DNA of 5,310 bases from Armatimonadota bacterium (GTDB lineage Bacteria; Armatimonadota; JAAZEB01), in assembly GCA_012841485.1 (NCBI GenBank), contig DUUU01000216.1, positions 1-5,310 of the forward strand. Reading direction: 5' to 3'. Below are positions 1-5,310 of this stretch, piece by piece; the first letter of the stretch is position 1; each line of letters opens with the position of its first letter. The notes under the pieces were generated by a model. That model did not search any database, was not told the DNA's origin, and was given only the letters and a program-made list of their open reading frames with translations. Made by a program: the position numbers and the translations under genes.

Positions 1-545
1 AGGCCGTAGATGCGCGCGTAGTCCCTCGTATACTGGTCGGCGGCTCCCTTGGAGCACCCGTAGGGCGAGAGGAAGCTGAGGGGATACTCCTCAGAGACGC
101 CGAAAGGCAAGTCGGCCAGCCGGTAATGATCGCTCTCCTCCACGATGGGGGTGTTGGCCATGTCGCCATACACTTTGTTGGTGGAGGAGAAGATGATGAT
201 GGGAGGATGAGCGGCGAGCCGGGCGGCCTCCAGCACGTTCAGCGTGCCGAGCGCGTTTGTCTCGAAGTCCTCGCGCGGGTCTGTGATCGACCGCGTGACC
301 GCCACCTGCGCGGCGAGGTGCAGGACGACGTCGCAGCCTCCAACCGCGTCCGTTACCTGGCGGCTATCACGCACATCGCCCGCGATGAAGGTAAACCCGC
401 CTTGAGTCCGCAGCCACTCCAGATTGGCGTTCGCCCCTTTGCGTGACAGGTTGTCGAAAACGACGACCTCATGCCCGCCCTGCATGAAGTGCCGGGCTGC
501 GTTGCACCCGATGAAGCCCGCGCCTCCCGTGATCACTATCTTCAC
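1..545 (-). CDS. NAD-dependent epimerase of the extended SDR family, CDP-paratose 2-epimerase-like (C-terminus beyond left edge)
   Basis: This gene encodes a cytoplasmic nucleotide-sugar epimerase. About 181 N-terminal residues are visible, roughly half of the usual length of about 340. The Rossmann NAD-binding motif TGGAGFIG is at residues 6-13, followed by an acidic residue after strand 2 (VVVFDNLS, D31). An HLAAQ segment lies near residues 76-80, and the catalytic YxxxK is Y162-K166, with S120/S121/T122 upstream. The segments NLSRKGANANLEWL, TDPREDFETNALGT and PYGCSKGAADQY resemble CDP-paratose 2-epimerases (RfbE/Tyv type), which convert CDP-paratose to CDP-tyvelose. Many proteins with this signature have untested substrates, so the family is firm and the exact reaction is inferred. 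The start is GTG at 543-545: an in-frame TGA at 564-566 leaves no other start, and AGGAG lies 5 nt upstream. It follows the 605-1780 glycosyltransferase by 59 bp and is probably cotranscribed with it. Confidence 0.88.
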   Translation of the reverse strand, partial: MKIVITGGAGFIGCNAARHFMQGGHEVVVFDNLSRKGANANLEWLRTQGGFTFIAGDVRDSRQVTDAVGGCDVVLHLAAQVAVTRSITDPREDFETNALGTLNVLEAARLAAHPPIIIFSSTNKVYGDMANTPIVEESDHYRLADLPFGVSEEYPLSFLSPYGCSKGAADQYTRDYARIYG

Positions 546-550
546 GACGA

Positions 551-555
551 CTCCT
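551..555 (-). promoter_or_regulatory. Ribosome binding site of the epimerase gene
   Basis: On the minus strand the sequence reads AGGAG, then TCGTC, then GTG, a 5-nt spacing. Together with the in-frame TGA at 564-566, this fixes the GTG at 543-545 as the start. Confidence 0.8.
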
Positions 556-604
556 GTACCCTCTCACTGCGGCTCTTGCCAGCTGCCAGGGCGGGCAGCC
601 GGCG

Positions 605-1780
605 TCAGCCGGTGACGTTGCGGCGGGTTGGCACGAGCGCCTCTTCGGGCAGCGTGGGGCCACGGCTGTCGGACTGGAAAGCCGCCCAGGCGGAACGGAC
701 GAACTCGCCGAGCTCCTCGCGGAACCGCTCTTCGCTGAAACGCTCTGCGTTCGCGCGGATCTGAGCCGGGTCAAAATCGGACCGGCACGCCTCGAACCGC
801 GATACGGCATCGCACAGCGATTCGACCGTCTGCTCCGAGAAGAAGAGCCCGGTCGTCCCGGGCACCACCGTCTCGGTGGATCCACCCTTGCCGTAGGCGA
901 TCACCGGGGTGCCGCAGGCCTGCGCCTCGACCGGCGCGATACCGAAGTCCTCCTCCGCGGCAAAGACGAAGGCGCGCGCCTTGGCGATCGACTCGTTCAC
1001 CGCCTCGTACGGTTGGTGGCCAAGCACTCGCACGTTCGAACCCGCGCACGCCCGCGCTTTCCCCAACTCGGGGCCATCGCCGATAACTACCAGTTTTTTC
1101 TCCGGCATCCGAGAAAATGCCTCTACAATCAGCGGCACCTTCTTGTAGGGCACGAGCCGCGATACCGTGACGTAGAAATCCTCCTTTTCCATGCACACCG
1201 TGCGAGCGGAAACGTTCACCGGAGGGTAGATCACGGAGGCCTCGCGCCGGTACACCTTCCGGATCCGCCGCGCGATGAAGTCAGAGATCGCTACGAAATG
1301 GTCGACACCGGTGGCCGTTCGCACGTCCCACATCCGGATGTAGTGGAGGAGGATACGCGCGAGCAGCGAACGGACGCCGGAGCGCAGACCCGATTCGCCC
1401 AGGTACTGGTGCTGGAGGTCCCACGCATAGCGCATCGGCGAGTAGCAGTAGCTCACATGGAGTTGGTCGGGGCCGGTGAGCACGCCTTTGGCGACGGCGT
1501 GGGAGCTGGAGAGGACGACATCATATCCCGAGAGCTCGAGCGATTCGATTGCCAGAGGCATCAGCGGGATATAGACGCGATGATTGCGCCGCGCCAGCGG
1601 CATGCGCTGGATGAACGTCGTCTTCACCGGCCGGCCGCGCAAGAACTGGCGTTGGTCCGGGGGTATGAAGTCGACCAGGCTATAGAGAGTGGCCGATGGG
1701 AAGACGGCGAGCATCTGCTCGAGAGCCCTCTCACTGCCTGCGTAGGTGGTAAGCCAGTCGTGGACAATAGCGACACGCAT
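605..1780 (-). CDS. Family GT4 glycosyltransferase, WbaZ-like mannosyltransferase type
   Basis: This is a complete 391-residue GT-B glycosyltransferase, a normal length for the family. It likely transfers a sugar, possibly mannose from GDP-mannose, onto a lipid-linked oligosaccharide at the cytoplasmic face. The N-terminal Rossmann domain starts with VAIVHDWL and has YAGSERALEQ (residues 13-22), the counterpart of the GGxE acceptor-site loop. SSSHAVAKGV (91-100) and SPMRYAWDLQHQYL (114-127) are very characteristic of the WbaZ-like subgroup. The C-terminal donor domain has SRLVPYKK (207-214) with its basic residues, GDGPEL (234-239) and the E-x7-E motif EDFGIAPVE (E277 and E285). The tail after about residue 368 is polar and probably flexible. 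The ATG at 1778-1780 follows a strong Shine-Dalgarno. It is the first gene after the 273-bp gap and is followed after 59 bp by the epimerase gene. Donor and acceptor cannot be read from sequence, so the mannosyl assignment is an inference from the subgroup. Confidence 0.93.
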   Translation of the reverse strand: MRVAIVHDWLTTYAGSERALEQMLAVFPSATLYSLVDFIPPDQRQFLRGRPVKTTFIQRMPLARRNHRVYIPLMPLAIESLELSGYDVVLSSSHAVAKGVLTGPDQLHVSYCYSPMRYAWDLQHQYLGESGLRSGVRSLLARILLHYIRMWDVRTATGVDHFVAISDFIARRIRKVYRREASVIYPPVNVSARTVCMEKEDFYVTVSRLVPYKKVPLIVEAFSRMPEKKLVVIGDGPELGKARACAGSNVRVLGHQPYEAVNESIAKARAFVFAAEEDFGIAPVEAQACGTPVIAYGKGGSTETVVPGTTGLFFSEQTVESLCDAVSRFEACRSDFDPAQIRANAERFSEERFREELGEFVRSAWAAFQSDSRGPTLPEEALVPTRRNVTG

Positions 1781-2053
1781 GGTCGCGGCCTTCCTTCCAA
1801 CACTCCATCAAACTCATGGCGCTCGGCCCAGTAGCGCCACGTCCAAAGAGGACAACCAAGAACCATTCGCGCTAGAACATAAGGTTCAAGCAAGAGAGAG
1901 CAGTCTCGCGTGTAGTGACTGTCGTAGGGCGATGCGCCTGGCGAAGGTCGTCTACGCGCGCCCCGACACCGGCCCCAGCCCGCTCACACCCGGCAGCGGC
2001 GTTCAGCCCCTCACGATGGGGCGATACCTTCCGGGGCCCCGTTGACCGGGCGC
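1781..2053 (-). other. Intergenic gap with small GC-rich inverted repeats; no recognisable gene
   Basis: This 273-bp stretch separates two same-strand glycosyltransferase genes and is the only sizeable non-coding interval. Its upstream half in transcription order is GC-rich and holds small inverted repeats: GCCCC-7 nt-GGGGC at 2006-2022, CCGCT-10 nt-AGCGG at 1980-1999 and the self-complementary GGGGCCCC at 2033-2040. None is followed by a T run, so none is a convincing intrinsic terminator. The half nearer the downstream gene is clearly AT-richer; by hand count 28 of 60 bases at 1841-1900 are G or C. No good -35/-10 pair could be found there: TTGAAC (minus strand, about 1887-1892) lacks a matching -10 box. 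The gap may carry a promoter or leader for the downstream pair of genes, or be a remnant of rearrangement. Confidence 0.6.
1789..1798 (-). promoter_or_regulatory. Ribosome binding site of the WbaZ-like glycosyltransferase
   Basis: The minus strand reads GGAAGGAAGG, then 8 nt (CCGCGACC), then the ATG at 1778-1780. The doubled purine-rich core suggests efficient, independent initiation. That suits a gene that follows a gap and does not overlap its upstream neighbour. Confidence 0.75.
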
Positions 2054-3142
2054 TCAGGTTGCCCCTGCCGCTCGTAACACGTTCCACACGGAGGCTGCGG
2101 TGTCCTGCCATCGGAAGCCCTGCGCCCGCTCTATCCCCTTGGCGACCAGGCCGGCGCGAAGCTCTCTATCGCTCGCGATCTGTTCGATCTTCTCCGCGAT
2201 ATCCGTCTCGCTGTGCGGGTCGAAGTAGAGCGCCGCGTCTCCGCACACCTCGGGGAGCGAAGCCGCGCGTGAGGTGGCGACGGGGCAGCCGCAGGCCATC
2301 GCTTCCAGAGGCGGCAATCCGAAGCCTTCGTAGAGCGATGGGAAGACGAGCGCATCCGCGTGGGTATAGCATTGCCGCAGCGTCGCGTCATCCACATGGC
2401 CCGTAAAGTGCACGCGGTTCCCCAGCTCCAGCGCCTTGGCCCCGGCCGCGTCATCGGGGGTGATGAATCCCTCGCGCTGGCCCACGATCAGCAGGTCGTG
2501 CGGGATCCGGTCTCGCACCAGCTCGAAAGCGTTCAGCAGGCGCCTCAGGTTCTTATGCGGCTTGACGTTGCCCACGTAGAGCAGGTAGGGGCGTTCGTGG
2601 GGCCGCGGGCCTTTCTCCACGTGGAACCAGCTTTCGGAGACGCCGAGGTAGATGACGTGCAACTGCGCTTCAGGCCCTGGGATGCAGCGTGCCAGCTCCG
2701 CGGCCGTGAAGCGCGAATCGCACATGATGGTGGTTGCCTTCCGGCGCAGGGCCGTGAACATGATCCGGGCGTAGGCGCGCTTGTGCGGCCCGGCCCCGAC
2801 AAACTGGGGCATCGCCAGGTGCAGCGCGTCGTGCAGGGTGACGACCAATTTCCCACGGTAGAGCAACGGGATGTTGTAGTGCGGGCACCAGAGGAGGTCG
2901 CTGTCTCTTGGAACCCGGCGCGCCACCTTCCACTGCTCCGAGAGCGAGTAGATCGAGGCGATGCATTCGGTGCGGGTGACGTTCTCGGCGTGGGTCCACG
3001 CGTGTTCGTCCATTTGCCGGGGATCGCCCAGCAGGTAGAAGTGCGCCTCTGGGTGATCGCGGATGAGGTGGGGCAGGGTGTTCACCAGATAACTGGTGAT
3101 CCCGGAGTGGCGCAGCATGCGGAGGTCGATAGCGATCTTCAC
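2054..3142 (-). CDS. Family GT4 glycosyltransferase, mannosyltransferase B-like
   Basis: This is a complete 362-residue GT-B enzyme of family GT4, of typical length. It is expected to be cytoplasmic or peripherally membrane-bound and to extend a lipid-linked repeat unit from a nucleotide-sugar donor. The N-terminal domain opens with KIAIDLRML and a glycine-containing loop (HSGITSYL, 12-19), and has VTLHDALHL (101-109) with H104-D105. The donor domain has [11 protein letters not shown] (189-199), carrying the basic phosphate-contacting residues, FTGHV (246-250), and EGFGLPPLE with E272 and E280 as the E-x7-E pair, then ACGCPV. The GTG start at 3140-3142 overlaps the TGA of the upstream membrane protein gene in the sequence GTGA. 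GGAG lies 10 nt upstream of the start. This arrangement indicates translational coupling. The gene resembles the partial glycosyltransferase at 4526-5310 and is followed by the 273-bp gap. The sugar specificity cannot be told from sequence. Confidence 0.93.
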   Translation of the reverse strand: MKIAIDLRMLRHSGITSYLVNTLPHLIRDHPEAHFYLLGDPRQMDEHAWTHAENVTRTECIASIYSLSEQWKVARRVPRDSDLLWCPHYNIPLLYRGKLVVTLHDALHLAMPQFVGAGPHKRAYARIMFTALRRKATTIMCDSRFTAAELARCIPGPEAQLHVIYLGVSESWFHVEKGPRPHERPYLLYVGNVKPHKNLRRLLNAFELVRDRIPHDLLIVGQREGFITPDDAAGAKALELGNRVHFTGHVDDATLRQCYTHADALVFPSLYEGFGLPPLEAMACGCPVATSRAASLPEVCGDAALYFDPHSETDIAEKIEQIASDRELRAGLVAKGIERAQGFRWQDTAASVWNVLRAAGAT

Positions 3143-4545
3143 GGCGTCTGTTCTCCAGAGAGCCCGGGGCGCGCCTTCGCCCGCGGGGCCTCACTTCCCG
3201 GGGGCCAGGGGAGCAGGCTCAGGTAGCTTCCGAACATGAGGGTGGGCAGCAGCCAGAGGGGGAAGTAGAGCACGTTGTTGGTCTGCGAGCTGAAGAGAAT
3301 CACAATCGCCAGATGCCACAGGTACAGGTCGAAGAAGAGCCGGGGCCGGGTGTCGTAGGCCTCCCAGGCCACCAGTTTCGCCCGCGTGCGCGCCGCCCAT
3401 CCCGCAAGCAGCAGGAACAGGACTGCGGTGAAGATCAGGCCGAAACTGACCAGCGTCACCAGCAGCGAGGAGTCGAGGCTGGTCAGGCCGTTGAAGGCGA
3501 GCATCGGAATGCTATGGTAATTGTAACCCATCCCCAGAAACGGGTGCTCCTCCAGCAGCTCGAGCCCGAATACGAAACTTTTCACCCGGGCCTGGGCCGA
3601 GAGGTCGTCGCCCATCACCATCAATCGCGACCACATGTAGGTCACGCCGCGCAGGTAGAAGGGCGCGCCGAGAGTGGCCACGGCCAGTGTGAGCAGGCTG
3701 CAGTAGGCAGCCCGGCGCGAGACGACCAGGGTCCGCGCCGCGCGCAGGATGGGGCGGCGGAAGACCCACGCGGTTGCCAGCACCGTGGCCGCCAGGGTGG
3801 CGATCCCGGTCCGCGAGCCGGAGAGCAGGATGGTGGCCGCGATCAGCCACACGATACCCGCCCGGAGGAGCGACCCGGCGCCTTGCCACAGGACGAATGC
3901 GGCCAGGAGGTAGAGGCAGGCAATCGTCGAGTAGAAGTTGGGGTCGAAGTAGGTGGAGACCAGCCGGCCCTGATGCGGGTCGCCGGCGAAGCCAATGCCC
4001 ACTTCGCCCAGCTGCTGCCAAAGCGCCCAGCAATCGGGAAAGAAGCGATACTGCACGAGCCCGATGAACGCCACGATGGTGAAAGCAGTCACCCCTAACT
4101 TGAGGACGGGCTCGATGTTGGCGCCGTACCGGGCCTTGAGCGCGTAGCCCGCTGCGAAGCCGGCCAGGCAGAGGAGCACCAGGCGTATCGCGTAGAGCGC
4201 TGGACCCATAGCAAAGCCGTTGATCAGGCTGCCATAGGTGCATGAGCCCAGGATGATCATCCACACGGGAAACCAGCGGACCAGGAAGAGCTTCGCGATG
4301 CGCGGGTTACAGAGCGCGGTGCCAACCCCGGCCAGAAGCAGGAGCAGCTCCATGATGTTCTGGTTGTGCGCGAAGCCCGGCAGTGGAATGAGCCGCGGCA
4401 GGTTGCCCAGAAGGAGGAAGAGGAAAACCAGAGCGAGGAGGCAGCGCCGGGAAGCCCGCGTGATCAGCCGGGCGAGACGCGCTGCCAGCACCTCTCGCTG
4501 ACCCACGCCTCCGCCAGAGGCGGCATCACGGGGTGTGGCGACCAT
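3139..4545 (-). CDS. O-antigen ligase/polymerase family membrane protein (Wzy_C superfamily)
   Basis: This gene encodes a 468-residue integral inner-membrane protein. By family it either polymerises lipid-linked repeat units (Wzy) or ligates glycan to an acceptor (WaaL), on the side of the membrane facing away from the cytoplasm. Hydrophobic segments lie near residues 36-49, 64-79, 87-102, 115-135, 150-168, 204-220, 228-242, 247-262, 280-295, 357-382, 405-419 and 426-445, about 11-12 in all. Family marks are R194 followed by FDPNF (D201, P202, N203), LSGSRTG (241-247), and R320 with the hydrophilic loop EEHPFLGMGYN (332-342). The arginine-rich N-terminus (residues 23-34) fits a cytoplasmic location. 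The ATG at 4543-4545 follows AAGGAAAGGA. The same frame stays open to about 4908, but that extension is soluble, arginine-rich and antiparallel to nothing recognisable: it simply reads the upstream glycosyltransferase gene out of frame. Polymerase is preferred over ligase because of the surrounding repeat-unit glycosyltransferases, but sequence alone does not decide. Confidence 0.9.
   Translation of the reverse strand: MVATPRDAASGGGVGQREVLAARLARLITRASRRCLLALVFLFLLLGNLPRLIPLPGFAHNQNIMELLLLLAGVGTALCNPRIAKLFLVRWFPVWMIILGSCTYGSLINGFAMGPALYAIRLVLLCLAGFAAGYALKARYGANIEPVLKLGVTAFTIVAFIGLVQYRFFPDCWALWQQLGEVGIGFAGDPHQGRLVSTYFDPNFYSTIACLYLLAAFVLWQGAGSLLRAGIVWLIAATILLSGSRTGIATLAATVLATAWVFRRPILRAARTLVVSRRAAYCSLLTLAVATLGAPFYLRGVTYMWSRLMVMGDDLSAQARVKSFVFGLELLEEHPFLGMGYNYHSIPMLAFNGLTSLDSSLLVTLVSFGLIFTAVLFLLLAGWAARTRAKLVAWEAYDTRPRLFFDLYLWHLAIVILFSSQTNNVLYFPLWLLPTLMFGSYLSLLPWPPGSEAPRAKARPGLSGEQTP
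3153..3156 (-). promoter_or_regulatory. Weak ribosome binding site of the 2054-3142 glycosyltransferase
   Basis: The minus strand reads GGAG, then 10 nt, then the GTG at 3140-3142. The site is inside the 3' end of the membrane protein gene. The short core, long spacing and GTG start suggest that initiation depends partly on ribosomes terminating at the overlapping TGA. Confidence 0.5.
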
Positions 4546-5310
4546 CCGCGTCCTTTCCTTTACGCCCGTCCGCCAGGCGTCCGTTTTCCCCGAAGTGCGC
4601 TGGCAAGGCGGCGGAGAAAACGGTGGCAAGGGTTCGCGCGCCCTCTTCCCAGGTAGCGAGAGAAGTCGGCCGGCCCTGCCTTCCCGGAGGATTCTGGATG
4701 ACGCGCAGGATACCCTCCCGGAGGCTGGAATGTGTGGGTTGGATGTAGATCGCGTCCCCTCCCCCGGCCTCGCGCAGCTCCGGGATGTCGGTTGCCACAA
4801 CCGGCGTGCCGCAGGCGCGGGCCTCCAGGACAGGTATCCCGAAGCCCTCGTAGATCGAAGGAAAGACGAACGCTTCCGCGCCGGTATAGAGCGCCGGCAT
4901 CTCCTCATCCGGCACGTAGCCCAGAGGCAAGACCCAATCGGAGTGGCGCGCGACCAGGTCGGCGAGGCGGCTGTTCTTCCATCCGGACCGGCCCACCAAT
5001 GCCAGTCGGTGCTCCGGAATGAGGCCCTCCTGCTTCATGTCGCGCACCGTCTCGATCAGGAGCTCCAGGTTCTTCCGTGGCTCCCAGGTGCCCACGGCGA
5101 GCAGATAGGGGCGCCTCAGCGAATGGCGCGCGAGGCACGCCTCCATCGCGGCTACCGGAGCGGGCGAGAATGCGTCACCCACCGCCGGCCGGACGAGCGC
5201 GTCAGCGCCCCGACCCAGGAAGCCGCGGAGCCTCTCGGACGTTCCCCGCGAGTTGGCCACGAGCGTGTCGGCGCGCCGCACGTCGCGGCGAAAGAAGAGG
5301 GCATAGGCGA
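4526..5310 (-). CDS. Family GT4 glycosyltransferase, mannosyltransferase B-like (N-terminus beyond right edge)
   Basis: The visible part is 260 residues, comprising the end of the acceptor domain and the whole donor domain of a GT-B glycosyltransferase. By comparison with the 362-residue relative in this window, roughly 100-130 N-terminal residues are missing. The reading frame is open through the edge: the first visible residues are AYALFFRRDVRRADTLVANS, matching the helix and strand that end the N-terminal domain, so the GTG at 5279-5281 is internal and not the start. The donor domain shows LAVGTWEPRKNL (visible residues 70-81), ALVGRSGW, LGYV, and EGFGIPVLE (154-162) as the E-x7-E motif, then ACGTPVV. 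The C-terminal 20 or so residues are polar and charged. The TGA at 4526-4528 lies inside the next gene, a 20-bp overlap, so the two are probably translated in a coupled way. Its likely role is adding one sugar to the lipid-linked repeat unit; the donor is unknown. Confidence 0.92.
   Translation of the reverse strand, partial: AYALFFRRDVRRADTLVANSRGTSERLRGFLGRGADALVRPAVGDAFSPAPVAAMEACLARHSLRRPYLLAVGTWEPRKNLELLIETVRDMKQEGLIPEHRLALVGRSGWKNSRLADLVARHSDWVLPLGYVPDEEMPALYTGAEAFVFPSIYEGFGIPVLEARACGTPVVATDIPELREAGGGDAIYIQPTHSSLREGILRVIQNPPGRQGRPTSLATWEEGARTLATVFSAALPAHFGENGRLADGRKGKDADGRHTP
4551..4560 (-). promoter_or_regulatory. Ribosome binding site fixing the start of the polymerase-like gene
   Basis: The minus strand reads AAGGAAAGGA, then CGCGG, then the ATG at 4543-4545, a 5-nt spacing from the nearer AGGA. 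The site is inside the last codons of the upstream glycosyltransferase, where it encodes part of KGKD. It supports this ATG over the upstream in-frame alternatives that reach to about 4908. Confidence 0.75.

Noticed and set aside
1831..1838. GGCGCTAC on the minus strand, resembling the RfaH ops element GGCGGTAG of polysaccharide operons
   Set aside because: Only 6 of 8 bases match and the rest of the ops/JUMPstart context is absent.
1624..1893. Minus-strand frame containing a tryptophan-rich stretch (PLWTWRYW), considered as a leader peptide
   Set aside because: It does not stop before the glycosyltransferase start but runs about 150 bases into that gene, begins at a TTG without a Shine-Dalgarno, and no terminator/antiterminator pair follows it.
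1882..1894. GAAC-5 nt-GTTC inverted repeat, resembling a Gram-positive LexA box
   Set aside because: The LexA box has a 4-nt spacer and this has 5, the flanking bases do not match, and no promoter is evident beside it.
2006..2022. Possible intrinsic terminator after the 2054-3142 glycosyltransferase
   Set aside because: The stem is only 5 bp with a 7-nt loop and is followed by TGAACG, with no T tract.
1872..2111. Minus-strand frame of 79 codons spanning most of the 273-bp gap
   Set aside because: It starts inside the upstream glycosyltransferase gene in another frame, shows no recognisable domain, and its composition changes along its length. It has no support beyond being open.
2360..3226. 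Long plus-strand open frame of 288 codons antisense to a glycosyltransferase, with similar ones at 1013-1834 and 3313-4098
   Set aside because: They lie opposite conserved coding sequence, show no recognisable domain and are low in complexity. Long antisense frames are expected in high-GC genes, where stop codons are rare in the mirror frame.
4546..4908. N-terminal extension of the membrane protein gene, giving a 589-residue frame
   Set aside because: The extension is arginine- and serine-rich, lacks any domain, and reads the conserved donor domain of the upstream glycosyltransferase out of frame. A good Shine-Dalgarno precedes the ATG at 4543-4545.

Overview
The window is a fragment of a cell-surface or extracellular polysaccharide biosynthesis cluster from a high-GC bacterium. 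All five genes lie on the minus strand, so transcription runs from right to left. The base composition, GTG starts, clear Shine-Dalgarno sequences and tight gene overlaps are bacterial. Nothing in the window fixes the phylum.

Layout in transcription order. (1) 4526-5310: a GT-B fold, family GT4 glycosyltransferase whose N-terminus lies beyond the right edge. (2) 3139-4545: a polytopic membrane protein of the O-antigen ligase/polymerase (Wzy_C) superfamily, overlapping gene 1 by 20 bp. (3) 2054-3142: a complete second GT4 enzyme of the same subtype as gene 1, overlapping gene 2 by 4 bp (GTGA). (4) 1781-2053: a 273-bp gap with no convincing gene, containing a few small GC-rich inverted repeats and an AT-richer stretch. 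(5) 605-1780: a third GT4 enzyme, of the WbaZ-like mannosyltransferase type. (6) 1-545: an extended SDR nucleotide-sugar epimerase closely resembling CDP-paratose 2-epimerases, cut off by the left edge.

The genes fit one pathway. The epimerase supplies an activated sugar, and the three cytoplasmic-face glycosyltransferases would assemble a lipid-linked repeat unit. The membrane protein would polymerise or ligate the exported units on the far side of the membrane. The initiating phosphoglycosyltransferase, flippase and chain-length regulator are not in the window. Genes 1-3 form a translationally coupled block. Genes 5 and 6 may be a second block with its own expression control, because the only sizeable gap lies between the two.

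I saw no RNA genes, mobile elements, CRISPR arrays, tandem repeats or convincing intrinsic terminators. I found no evidence of a wholly new system. The most useful leads are the epimerase without visible dideoxysugar partner genes, the related glycosyltransferases flanking the polymerase, and the structured gap.
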